A stretch of 64,000 nt of DNA from positions 1 to 64,000 of the forward strand of contig JBCCHJ010000021.1 in assembly GCA_039028795.1 (NCBI GenBank), given 5' to 3'. Positions 17,835 through 26,413 of the stretch are shown in pieces. The position numbers were made by a program, and so were the translations under genes. The notes below the pieces were generated by a model, which ran no database searches, was not told the origin of the DNA, and saw nothing but the letters and a program-made list of their open reading frames with translations. Each line of letters begins with the position of its first letter. Position 1 is the stretch's first letter. The stretch comes from Thermohalobaculum sp039028795 (lineage in GTDB: Bacteria > Pseudomonadota > Alphaproteobacteria > Rhodobacterales > Rhodobacteraceae).

Positions 17835-18423
17835 CCTGCCTGCCTGGGATGCGCGGTTCAAATTCATGACCGGGCTTCTCAAGCCTGGCGATCCAATCGA
17901 CTATGTCGTGACTTATCTAGAGATGGAAACGCGACCGACCGCGCCTGTTCCTCCCAGACCAGTTAACCAAAATATTGCGCTGATCCGCGCCCAGGATCCG
18001 CCGCCCGAATACTTTCTCTATCTCTATAAGTCTGTGGGTGAGGCCCATGAGTGGACTGATTGGTTTGCAAAAAGCGAAGATGAAGTAAAAGGATTTGTCG
18101 GAAATCCAAAAGTTTTGTTGTATAGTCTGATGTTGGATGGGTGGCCTGGAGGCTTCTTCATGCTTGACAGCCGCGATGCCGGTACATGTGACTTGGCCTA
18201 CTTTGGGCTGGTTCCACAGGCGGTCGGACGCGGTTTGGGCAGATGGTTCCTGGCCACGGCGGTTGAAACCGGTTGGGATCAGCCGGGCACGGAAAAGATG
18301 ACCGTGAACACAAATACACTGGACCATCCAAGAGCGCTGGGATTGTATCAAAAGGCAGGGTTTGTCCCGGTCGAAAGAGTAGAGGCGACACGCAACCTGA
18401 CCCGGGAGCGAAGAATAAACTAA
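17815..18423 (+). CDS. GNAT-family N-acetyltransferase
   Basis: Acetyl-CoA-dependent N-acetyltransferase of 202 residues. The core fold is visible in the second half: LAYFGLVPQAVGRGLGRWFL holds the acetyl-CoA pyrophosphate loop (GRGLG), and TNTLDHPRALGLYQKAGFVP is the usual last helix and strand. The first 60 residues are an N-terminal extension. The ATG lies inside the end of sseA, 20 bases overlapped. The acceptor substrate is unknown. Confidence 0.82.
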   Translation: MWKPDRDLPAWDARFKFMTGLLKPGDPIDYVVTYLEMETRPTAPVPPRPVNQNIALIRAQDPPPEYFLYLYKSVGEAHEWTDWFAKSEDEVKGFVGNPKVLLYSLMLDGWPGGFFMLDSRDAGTCDLAYFGLVPQAVGRGLGRWFLATAVETGWDQPGTEKMTVNTNTLDHPRALGLYQKAGFVPVERVEATRNLTRERRIN

Positions 18424-18468
18424 CCGCAGAACGCGCGCCGGGCAGATAACAGGAATGAATACCTGAAG

Positions 18469-21400
18469 ATGGGCGAGGCAGGCAGAAAACTAACGATCCG
18501 GATGCCGGACAATCCCCGGCTTAGATCGGCCGAGGTAGGCAAGCTTCACCTCGACCCCGGCGCCCGTGTGCGCGTCGGCTCTCCGATCATGACGCTGATT
18601 TCGCGCAGCAAGGAACATATGGTGCGCGCGCCGCGCCCGGGCCGGGTTGTGCCTCTGGTCGCGCCGGGCGACGAAGTCAGCGGTGGCGACCCGCTTTATA
18701 TTCTGAACATCGATGAAAAAGCTCTGGCTGAAGCCAAACGCAATGAACGCGAAGTCGTTGCAGTCGAAAAGGCGAAATGGGCCGAGGGCCTGACGCCGGA
18801 GGTGATCGAGCCGGTGATGCGGCAGCGCGCGGAAAGGGCCGCGCGGTCCTACGACTTTACTGGCCTTGTCAGCTCTTGGGCCAAACCGGCCCTGGCGATC
18901 GCGCTTTACGTTCTGGCCTGCTTTGCGCTTCTGCCGATCCTGAATGCGTTCGGGCGCGACGCGTCGATGGGAACGCTTATCGCGATGTGCATCGGCTGCA
19001 TTCTGTTCGGTGCAGTGATCTTCCATCTTTATGCGCCGGACAGCGGCTGGTGGCCGCGCTGGACTGTCAGATTGGTCGCGGCGAGTTGGATCGGTATTTC
19101 GTCGATGGCGATCTTCTATCAGCAGGACACGCCGGATGACATTACGCTGGCCGATGCAACTGCGCCTTTAACCCGACTGTTCGTTGCCCCGGAAGAAGTG
19201 TCGATACCTGTTCCGGATGTTGCCCCGAAAGCTCCGGTTATTCTGGCGTCGGGTATTGCAGCAGGCCCGACAGATGAGTTTCCGGTACCGGACTACGGAT
19301 TGCCGAAATCTGTGCTCGGTGCGCCGGCAGCGCAGCCGGTACCCCATGGCGTCCGGGTCCTGGCATGGGGCCGGGTCGTTCCGACAAATGCTTCCGGCGA
19401 TGTCCTTGCCTTTGATCAGACCGATGTGATTGCGGAGCAAATGCTTGCATCAGCCGCCCCCGCGGATGAGGTTCAGGCCGCCCAGAACTCTGCCGCCCTG
19501 GCCGCGACCGCTGAGGAAACAGAGGTGCCGTTGTCCCTGGCAACGGCACCGGATCTCTCGGTGTTCAGAATTCCAGCCCGGGATGGTGGCGGCACGTTGA
19601 TCGAAGTGGCCCATGGCTCTGTTGCGCCAGAGCCCACCGCGCCAAAGGCCGATGCTGTTCCTGCGCGCCCCACGAGTGCGGACACCCAATTGCAGGCGCG
19701 TACCTCAGAGGCGATCGAACTGCTTGCTGATGGTGCGGTCCAACCCGACACGTCGGTTACCGCCGTGTCCAGTTGGCTGGGATCGGCTGCGGTTCCGGTC
19801 CTATTGGCCGAAACGACGCATGGGCCGCTTCAGGAACCATTACCCGCGGTCCGAGCAGCCAAGGATGCAGGATTGGCGCAAAGGGACAGCCGGGAAATCC
19901 GCTCCACAGCGGGCCAGGCAAAAATGCCTGCGCTGGCCGCGGCAGACAATGACGGATGGCTGACCAACGGTGCCCTGCCGGTTCTGCAAACCGACAGTGT
20001 GGCGGGACCTGACCCGGATGCAGGGCCAAGCGTTGCCGTGGCGCAGGATACCGCACCGGTTTCCGGCGGCGCCGTTCGTCTGGCATTGTCGGAGGTGGAT
20101 GTCGCAAAACCCGGCCTTTCAACCGGCAGCCGGGAATCCGTAAAATTGGCGGCGGTAGCCGTCATGCAGTCCGATAGCCTGTCCGAGCCGGTGCCCGATG
20201 CGGCACCGCCCGTGGTAGAGGCTCAGGATCTGACCGAAGCAGAGCGCCTGAACGCAAGGGTCGCTTATGCGGCAGACGCTGCTTCAAAACCATCCGTTGA
20301 CGCGATCACCGATGGCTGGCTGGTCGATGCCGAGGTTCCGGTGATGATGTCCGAAGCACCCCGCGGTCCGGAAACCGATCCGGCTGCACCGTCTGCGGGC
20401 GAACAAGACACGATTGACGATCAGTTGCTGGCACTCGGTGTTCCTGCCGAGCACGCAGCCACCGAACCACTGGTTTCGGCAAACACACCCAAAGTTGCGC
20501 CAAGCGAAGGCGTCGAGATTGCAATCTTGCAGTCTGATCGCGTCGCCACGCAGGAAATCTCTGATGCGGCGATCCAGTCCGCACTGGCATCATCGGCACC
20601 TGCACGGGCGGCTGTCCCATCTTTTCTCAGACCAGGATTAGATCCTGACGTGGTGCTCTACGCCCAGCGTAATGCAGCCCGCGACGGTTGGATGTTTGAC
20701 CAAGCCGATCGCCTGGCGACGGTAAAAGCAGAAACCGACCTGGTCCTGGCATTGGAGGATGATCAGAACCCGGCCAGCGATGCGCCTGCACCGGCTGCCT
20801 CGCCTGTTGAGGGAGACGACGCAGTTTCGGCCCCAAGTGCTGATGCAGGTCCGGTCGAACTGGCGGTTCTGGAAGGTGGCCTTAACACGACCGTCGGTTT
20901 TGGCGCACCGGTATCCGCCTTGAACGGTCTTGGCATCGTATCGCTTGCGCGGCCTGTCAGCGATGCACTGCAAGTGGCCGCGGCACCGGCGGACGTGCCG
21001 GTTGTTCCGCCATGGCAGCCCGAGCCCGAGCCGGCCCTGGCTGAACGCGTCATGCTGTTCCTGTTCTACGATGACCCGCGTCTGAAGGACGTGCCGGGCG
21101 TTGGCGATGACTGGCAGCCCTTGATGTCACCGGATCTTGCCGCCGCGATCGAAACTAGCAAGGTCGAAGCGGTGAACGAAGTCCTCGAGGTTACCAATTG
21201 GTGCGCTGCCGCTAACGATCCCGGTGGCAAGAAAGAGAAATTCCTGCCCGGAGGCGCCTATCGGACTGCGGTGCTTGGGGACCGGATCCGGTTGTTACAG
21301 GTTCGCGTGGCACTGCCCGACGACAAGTTGGCTCAGTTGGAACAGGAAGTCCCTGTCTTCGGTGATGGGCCGTCGGGCTTCTTCCATAATAAGATGCCGC

Positions 21401-21642
21401 TCTTTGGTGCTAAGCCCGGGGATGCGGTGATGGATAAGGCGCGGGCATTCATGCAGGCCTCGTCCAATTCAGAGATCGATAAGAACACGCCACCGGGAAT
21501 GGATGGCGGGCACTACTTCACCTCGGCCGAGGATCTCGCGCTAGCCATGCAATCCAATGGATGCGCCGGGGCGATCTTCAATGATGGCGAAGGTCCGGTG
21601 AATGCCATCGGCCGCGCATTGGAATCGAAAATCGCGGGCTGA
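18469..21642 (+). CDS. 1057-residue membrane protein with barrel-sandwich domain and ~60-residue repeats, function unknown
   Basis: I do not recognise a full-length family. Residues 7-84 look like a biotinyl/lipoyl barrel-sandwich domain (GSPIMTLISRSKEHMVRAPR, then GRVVPLVAPGDEVSGGDPLY) without the modified lysine motif. A charged helix and three membrane helices follow (about 142-164, 169-192, 199-221). Residues 230-850 are Ala/Pro/Asp-rich and contain seven or eight degenerate repeats about 60 residues apart, with cores near residues 377, 436, 497, 559, 617, 683, 741 and 798: VPVLLAETTHGP, LPVLQTDSVAGP, VAVMQSDSLSEP, VPVMMSEAPRGP, IAILQSDRVATQ. The last 190 residues form a different, globular-looking domain (VMLFLFYDDPRLKDVPGVGD onward). 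The large part is probably periplasmic. No partner gene adjoins it. Confidence 0.8.
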   Translation: MGEAGRKLTIRMPDNPRLRSAEVGKLHLDPGARVRVGSPIMTLISRSKEHMVRAPRPGRVVPLVAPGDEVSGGDPLYILNIDEKALAEAKRNEREVVAVEKAKWAEGLTPEVIEPVMRQRAERAARSYDFTGLVSSWAKPALAIALYVLACFALLPILNAFGRDASMGTLIAMCIGCILFGAVIFHLYAPDSGWWPRWTVRLVAASWIGISSMAIFYQQDTPDDITLADATAPLTRLFVAPEEVSIPVPDVAPKAPVILASGIAAGPTDEFPVPDYGLPKSVLGAPAAQPVPHGVRVLAWGRVVPTNASGDVLAFDQTDVIAEQMLASAAPADEVQAAQNSAALAATAEETEVPLSLATAPDLSVFRIPARDGGGTLIEVAHGSVAPEPTAPKADAVPARPTSADTQLQARTSEAIELLADGAVQPDTSVTAVSSWLGSAAVPVLLAETTHGPLQEPLPAVRAAKDAGLAQRDSREIRSTAGQAKMPALAAADNDGWLTNGALPVLQTDSVAGPDPDAGPSVAVAQDTAPVSGGAVRLALSEVDVAKPGLSTGSRESVKLAAVAVMQSDSLSEPVPDAAPPVVEAQDLTEAERLNARVAYAADAASKPSVDAITDGWLVDAEVPVMMSEAPRGPETDPAAPSAGEQDTIDDQLLALGVPAEHAATEPLVSANTPKVAPSEGVEIAILQSDRVATQEISDAAIQSALASSAPARAAVPSFLRPGLDPDVVLYAQRNAARDGWMFDQADRLATVKAETDLVLALEDDQNPASDAPAPAASPVEGDDAVSAPSADAGPVELAVLEGGLNTTVGFGAPVSALNGLGIVSLARPVSDALQVAAAPADVPVVPPWQPEPEPALAERVMLFLFYDDPRLKDVPGVGDDWQPLMSPDLAAAIETSKVEAVNEVLEVTNWCAAANDPGGKKEKFLPGGAYRTAVLGDRIRLLQVRVALPDDKLAQLEQEVPVFGDGPSGFFHNKMPLFGAKPGDAVMDKARAFMQASSNSEIDKNTPPGMDGGHYFTSAEDLALAMQSNGCAGAIFNDGEGPVNAIGRALESKIAG

Positions 21643-21763
21643 GACATGGCCCATCATTTTGATCGACCTTCCCTGCCATAAGAACACGGCGGCGAATCTT
21701 ACGAATTGCTGCGAATAAAATCCGACGTCGTACTTAAAACTCAGAGCATGAAGCCTGCGTAGA

Positions 21764-21782
21764 CCGGGTCGTTTTGACCCGG
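21764..21782 (+). terminator. GC-rich stem-loop after the 1057-residue gene
   Basis: CCGGGTC-GTTTT-GACCCGG forms a perfect seven-base-pair stem with a five-base loop, about 120 bases after the stop codon. There is no T-run behind it, so it may be a Rho-dependent or RNA-stabilising structure rather than a classical terminator. Confidence 0.35.
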
Positions 21783-21932
21783 CGGAGCTCCCATCGGGCC
21801 CGCCCGTCCCGGATTATTGGCTCATCAGCCTTTAAAAACCGCGCTAACACAGTCGGCAGCCGGCCACTCGATCCCCGAGAAGGTGATTCAAGCTGCACGC
21901 ATTTGCCTGAAGAGTTCCACCCGCCGAAGGTT

Positions 21933-21947
21933 GTTCTCTGTTCGTTC
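21933..21947. promoter_or_regulatory. possible LexA (SOS) box, GTTC-N7-GTTC
   Basis: GTTCTCTGTTCGTTC matches the alphaproteobacterial LexA direct-repeat consensus. It lies about 65 bases before the nrdJ promoter elements. One or two such matches are expected by chance in 64 kb, so only its position before a DNA-precursor gene makes it notable. Confidence 0.3.
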
Positions 21948-22013
21948 TCACAGCATCTGGGGGGTATACCTTTCGTCAACCACAAAATGTATCGACTTTG
22001 GCGAAAAAACCCG

Positions 22014-22077
22014 TTGACGTGATTCAAAACTGTCATATTGTCGGTTGGGCAGTAGCGGAAACCACAACATATAGTGG
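22014..22077 (+). promoter_or_regulatory. nrdJ promoter with imperfect palindrome
   Basis: Within the 587-base gap before nrdJ, TTGACG (22014-22019) and TATTGT (22036-22041) are spaced 16 bases apart, a good sigma-70 pair. Just downstream, CCACAACATATAGTGG (22062-22077) is an imperfect palindrome with an ATAT centre, vaguely like an NrdR box; unlike at the second reductase gene I find no well-spaced partner box. I see no B12 box or cobalamin riboswitch in the leader. The rest of the gap holds the stem-loop and the possible SOS box. Confidence 0.5.
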
Positions 22078-22229
22078 AAGCTGCTGCATATAGAGGGGAT
22101 CCTCCGGGATCATCGAGCACAACAGACAACCACGCACAACCGGATGGCGAAGCCACTCGGATCGGCGGGTCTCTGCCCGCCGCATGGGACAAGAGTCGCC
22201 GAATCAGCGATCGGAACGAGGGAAGACGG

Positions 22230-25200
22230 ATGAAGATCGACCGCAAGTTCACAACAACAGGCAAGGACGCCTACGCCGCGATTGAGTTCCGCAAGGCAAC
22301 GTCCGAAATAAGAAACCCCGATGGGTCGGTCATCTTTCAGTTGAAGGACTTCGACGTTCCAGCTGCGTGGTCTCAAGTGGCCGCAGACGTGCTGGCCCAG
22401 AAGTACTTCCGCAAGGCGGGCGTGCCTGCGCGCCTGAAAAAGGTCCGCGAAAAGGGTGTGCCCGAATTCCTGTGGCGTTCAGTTGCGGACGAGGCCGCGC
22501 TGGCCGAGCTGCCAGAAGAAGACCGTATCGGCGGAGAGACCTCGGCCAAGCAAGTCTTCGACCGTCTGGCCGGTACTTGGGCCTATTGGGGCTGGAAGGG
22601 CGGCTATTTCACTGACGCGGACGACGCCCGCGCCTATTTCGACGAAATGCGGGTCATGCTTGCCATGCAGATCGCGGCGCCGAACTCTCCACAATGGTTC
22701 AACACGGGCCTGCACTGGGCCTATGGAATCGATGGTCCTTCCCAGGGCCATTTCTATGTCGACTACAAGACCGGAAAACTAACCCGGTCGAAATCTTCCT
22801 ACGAACATCCACAGCCGCACGCCTGCTTCATCCAGTCGGTCGCTGACGATCTGGTGAACGAAGGCGGCATCATGGATCTCTGGACCCGTGAGGCGCGGCT
22901 GTTCAAATACGGCTCGGGCACCGGCACGAACTTTTCCTCCCTGCGCGCCGAGAACGAGTCGTTAGGCGGCGGCGGCCGATCTTCGGGGCTGATGTCTTTC
23001 TTGAAGATTGGAGATCGAGCCGCCGGCGCCATCAAATCAGGTGGAACCACGCGCCGGGCCGCAAAGATGGTGATCTGCGATATGGATCACCCGGATATTG
23101 AAACCTTCATCAACTGGAAGGTTCGCGAAGAGCAGAAAGTCGCTGCCTTGGTCGCGGGATCAAAGCTGCACGAAGCCAAGCTGAATGCGATCTTCGACGC
23201 AATCAACGCCTGGGACGGAACGGCTGAAGGGCGCACAGACCCGAAGGTGAATGCTCCGCTCAAGGCGGCCATGAAGGACGCCAAGAAGGTCATGATCCCC
23301 GAGGCCTACATCAAGCGTATCCTGCAGTACGCCGATCAGGGCTTCAGCAGCATCGAGTTCCCCGTGTTGGACACGGATTGGGATTCGGAAGCGTACCTCA
23401 CGGTTTCCGGTCAAAACTCGAACAACTCCGTCCGCGTCACTGATGCCTTCCTGAAGGCCGTTGAAGAGGACAAGGATTGGGAATTGATCCGCCGCACAGA
23501 CGGTGCCGTCGCGAAAACAGTGAAGGCGCGGGATCTCTGGGAAGAAATCGGCCATGCCGCTTGGGCCTGTGCCGATCCCGGAATGCAATACCACGATACG
23601 ATCAACGACTGGCACACCTGCCCGAACTCGGGACAGATCCGGGCGTCGAACCCGTGCTCGGAATACATGTTCCTGGACGACACGGCCTGCAACCTGGCGT
23701 CGATGAACCTGCTGCAATTCCTGAGAGACGATGGTTTCGACGTCTTGGCCTACGAGCATGCGACGCGGCTTTGGACCGTGACGCTGGAGGTCTCGGTCCT
23801 GATGGCGCAGTTCCCGTCGAAGGAGATCGCCGAGCTTTCTTATCGCTACCGCACATTGGGTCTGGGCTATGCCAATATCGGCGGTTTGCTGATGATGCTG
23901 GGCCATTCCTATGACTCGGTGGAAGGCCGGGCCATTTGCGGCGCATTGACCGCGATTCTGACGGGCGTGTCCTATGCGACATCAGCCGAGATGGCGTCGC
24001 AACTCGGCCCGTTCCCGGGTTATGAGAATAACGCAGATGAAATGTTGCGCGTCATGCGGAACCATCGTCGGGCGGCTTACTCCGAAACCAAAGGCTATGA
24101 GAAACTGGCGACGTTGCCGGTCCCGCTGGACGCAAAGAACTGCCCGGATCAGCATCTGGTCGAACGTGCCCGCATCGCATGGGATATGGCGCTGGAACTG
24201 GGTGAAGAGTACGGCTATCGCAACGCCCAGTCCTCGGTCATCGCACCGACCGGCACCATCGGCCTGGTCATGGACTGTGACACCACAGGGATCGAGCCCG
24301 ACTTTGCGCTGGTAAAGTTCAAGAAGCTGGCCGGTGGCGGATACTTCAAGATTATCAACCGCGCGGTGCCTAAGGCATTGGAAAACCTGGGCTATGCGCC
24401 TGAGGAAATCACTGGCATCGTCGACTATGCCGTCGGCAAAGGCACGCTTGAAGGCGCCCCTGGCGTCACCGAGGACAAGCTGAAACTCTTGGGCTTTGGC
24501 CCGGATGAGTTCAAGGCGATCGAAGCAGCGTTGGGCTCGGCCTTCGATATCCGCTTCGTCTTCAATCAGTGGACATTGGGCGCCGATTTCTGCACCGAAA
24601 CGCTTGGCCTGACCGAAGCGCAGATGATGACGCCTGACTTCGATCTGCTGAAAGCGATCGGCTTCACCTCAACCGAGATTGACGCGACCAACGTCCATGT
24701 CTGCGGGACGATGACGTTGGAAGGCGCACCGGGCTTGAAGGACGAACACCTCCCGGTCTTCGACTGCGCCAACCCATGCGGCAAGCTTGGCAAACGGTAT
24801 CTCAGCGTGAACTCGCACATCGACATGATGGCTGCGGCGCAACCGTTCATTTCGGGTGCGATCTCGAAGACGATCAACATGCCGAACGAGGCAACCATCG
24901 ACGATTGTAAGGACGCATACCTGCGCTCCTGGCGGATGGGCATCAAGGCAAACGCGCTCTATCGCGATGGATCGAAACTGTCTCAGCCTCTGTCGGCTGC
25001 CCTGATCGATGACGCGGATGATGAAATCGCCGAGGCAACACCGGCTGCCGCCGCCGAAATGGTTGCCGAGAAGGTGATCGAAAAGATCATCGTCAAGGAA
25101 ACCCGCGGCAACCGGCAGACCCTGCCGCACCGCCGCCGGGGCTACACCCAGAAGGCGGTTGTCGGCGGTCACAAGGTTTACCTGCACACCGGCGAATTCC

Positions 25201-25919
25201 AGGACGGTCAGTTGGGCGAGATCTTCATCGACATGCACAAAGAAGGCGCAGCCTTCCGGGCGATGATGAACAACTTCGCCATCGCAGTGTCGATGGGTCT
25301 GCAATACGGCGTGCCGCTGGACAAGTTCGTCGAGGCCTTCACCTTCACCCGGTTCGAGCCTGCCGGCATCGTCAACGGCAACGATAACATCAAGAACGCG
25401 ACCTCGGTACTGGACTACATCTTCCGCGAATTGGCCGTGTCCTATCTGGACCGTACAGACCTCGCCCATGTCGAACCCGACGGGATGCGGTTCGACGACA
25501 TCGGTGGCGGCATTGCCGAAGGCGACTTGAACGTGGCCGAGGCCGAAGAAGACGTCGCCCAGCCTGCGATCGAGATGATCAAGTCTCTGACATCCTCGGG
25601 CTATTCCCGCCGCCGCCTGCCGAAAGAGCTGACGGTCCTGCAGGGCGGACAGCCGCAGATGACGCAAGGCACCGCTTCGGCGCCAACAGCCCCGGTGATG
25701 ACATCCGGCGCAACTGCAACAGCCGCAGCGCCTGCGGTTGCCCCGACGGCGGCCAATGTGGCGGTGGCTCTGGCGGCCCCAGCCATGGACCGCCGGACTG
25801 AGGCAAAGATGAAGGGCTACGAAGGGGATGCCTGCGGCGAGTGCGGGAACTTCACCCTGGTTCGCAATGGCACCTGCATGAAGTGCGACACCTGCGGGGC
25901 AACATCTGGATGTAGCTGA
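22230..25919 (+). CDS. nrdJ: adenosylcobalamin-dependent ribonucleotide reductase, long form
   Basis: Class II ribonucleotide reductase, 1229 residues, making dNTP precursors independently of oxygen with an adenosylcobalamin radical. Visible parts: N-terminal region typical of the long NrdJ (AAWSQVAADVLAQKYFRKAG), substrate-site segment FSSLRAENESLGGGGRSSGL, the NPCSE active-site motif (about residue 475), the IAPTGTIGLVMDCDTTGIEP loop, and a C-terminal redox tail plus zinc ribbon CGECGNF with CMKCDTCGATSGCS. The ATG at 22230 follows GAGGGAAGACGG; an upstream GTG at 22074 would translate the promoter region. A second class II enzyme is encoded at 34.3 kb. It is followed by a small basic protein and a strong terminator. 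Confidence 0.95.
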   Translation: MKIDRKFTTTGKDAYAAIEFRKATSEIRNPDGSVIFQLKDFDVPAAWSQVAADVLAQKYFRKAGVPARLKKVREKGVPEFLWRSVADEAALAELPEEDRIGGETSAKQVFDRLAGTWAYWGWKGGYFTDADDARAYFDEMRVMLAMQIAAPNSPQWFNTGLHWAYGIDGPSQGHFYVDYKTGKLTRSKSSYEHPQPHACFIQSVADDLVNEGGIMDLWTREARLFKYGSGTGTNFSSLRAENESLGGGGRSSGLMSFLKIGDRAAGAIKSGGTTRRAAKMVICDMDHPDIETFINWKVREEQKVAALVAGSKLHEAKLNAIFDAINAWDGTAEGRTDPKVNAPLKAAMKDAKKVMIPEAYIKRILQYADQGFSSIEFPVLDTDWDSEAYLTVSGQNSNNSVRVTDAFLKAVEEDKDWELIRRTDGAVAKTVKARDLWEEIGHAAWACADPGMQYHDTINDWHTCPNSGQIRASNPCSEYMFLDDTACNLASMNLLQFLRDDGFDVLAYEHATRLWTVTLEVSVLMAQFPSKEIAELSYRYRTLGLGYANIGGLLMMLGHSYDSVEGRAICGALTAILTGVSYATSAEMASQLGPFPGYENNADEMLRVMRNHRRAAYSETKGYEKLATLPVPLDAKNCPDQHLVERARIAWDMALELGEEYGYRNAQSSVIAPTGTIGLVMDCDTTGIEPDFALVKFKKLAGGGYFKIINRAVPKALENLGYAPEEITGIVDYAVGKGTLEGAPGVTEDKLKLLGFGPDEFKAIEAALGSAFDIRFVFNQWTLGADFCTETLGLTEAQMMTPDFDLLKAIGFTSTEIDATNVHVCGTMTLEGAPGLKDEHLPVFDCANPCGKLGKRYLSVNSHIDMMAAAQPFISGAISKTINMPNEATIDDCKDAYLRSWRMGIKANALYRDGSKLSQPLSAALIDDADDEIAEATPAAAAEMVAEKVIEKIIVKETRGNRQTLPHRRRGYTQKAVVGGHKVYLHTGEFQDGQLGEIFIDMHKEGAAFRAMMNNFAIAVSMGLQYGVPLDKFVEAFTFTRFEPAGIVNGNDNIKNATSVLDYIFRELAVSYLDRTDLAHVEPDGMRFDDIGGGIAEGDLNVAEAEEDVAQPAIEMIKSLTSSGYSRRRLPKELTVLQGGQPQMTQGTASAPTAPVMTSGATATAAAPAVAPTAANVAVALAAPAMDRRTEAKMKGYEGDACGECGNFTLVRNGTCMKCDTCGATSGCS

Positions 25920-25933
25920 GGAGGAGGGAACTC

Positions 25934-26128
25934 ATGACCCCATATGACGACACGAAGAGCGACATGGTGGACACGGACGAGGCCGATCTGATGGACGGCC
26001 CAAGGACAACACCGAACCAACTTCGACGGTCAGACAAGGGTCATGAATACTACGAAGTGAAGAATGCCATCCGCCGCGCTGCCCAACGCCGGCAACGCAC
26101 CCGGAGGATGGCGTCATTCAGAAGATAA
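25934..26128 (+). CDS. small basic protein downstream of nrdJ
   Basis: A 64-residue product with an acidic N-terminal third (DDTKSDMVDTDEADLMDGP) and a strongly basic C-terminus (NAIRRAAQRRQRTRRMASFR). No membrane segment or known motif. It begins 14 bases after the nrdJ stop with an excellent GAGGAGGGA ribosome site, and lies before the operon terminator, so it is very likely translated from the nrdJ transcript. The bipolar charge suggests nucleic-acid or protein binding, but its role is unknown. I believe it is real because of the ribosome site and its position, not from any family match. Confidence 0.65.
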   Translation: MTPYDDTKSDMVDTDEADLMDGPRTTPNQLRRSDKGHEYYEVKNAIRRAAQRRQRTRRMASFRR

Positions 26129-26224
26129 TGGGCGCAGGGGGCGCGACCCAAAAGTGATCAGGCCGCAGGCGAGACCCACCGGGCAGTGAAGGTCCAACAA
26201 CGAGAAGCCTGATAACACGGACCT

Positions 26225-26249
26225 GGGGCGGCTTCGGCCGCCCCTTTTT
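26225..26249 (+). terminator. Rho-independent terminator of the nrdJ operon
   Basis: GGGGCGGC-TTCG-GCCGCCCC is a perfect eight-base-pair stem with a UUCG tetraloop followed by TTTTT. It lies about 100 bases after the small basic gene. The remaining 160 bases up to the TIR gene hold nothing I can identify. Confidence 0.9.
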
Positions 26250-26413
26250 CGTTTGCGACCAGTCGGGTCTGAAGACCCCCAAGTTGGCGGCAATCGCAAT
26301 CCAATCCATGAGAGGTCGTTTCAGGCATAACCACATCGACGGGTCATCTTGACAGGGTTCAGCAAGCCCGGGAGACTCAACACGCTACAGACTAGGCGGT
26401 GCGGGTCGGATGG

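Noticed and set aside
21643..22229. Cobalamin riboswitch before nrdJ
   Set aside because: I looked for the conserved B12 box and the four-way core and found neither.
21734..22264. 176-residue minus-strand open frame upstream of nrdJ
   Set aside because: It covers the nrdJ promoter and leader; no ribosome site, no domain.
24669..25667. 332-residue open frame on the minus strand inside nrdJ
   Set aside because: It is the mirror frame of a strongly coding GC-rich gene with clear NrdJ motifs; no ribosome site or domain supports it.
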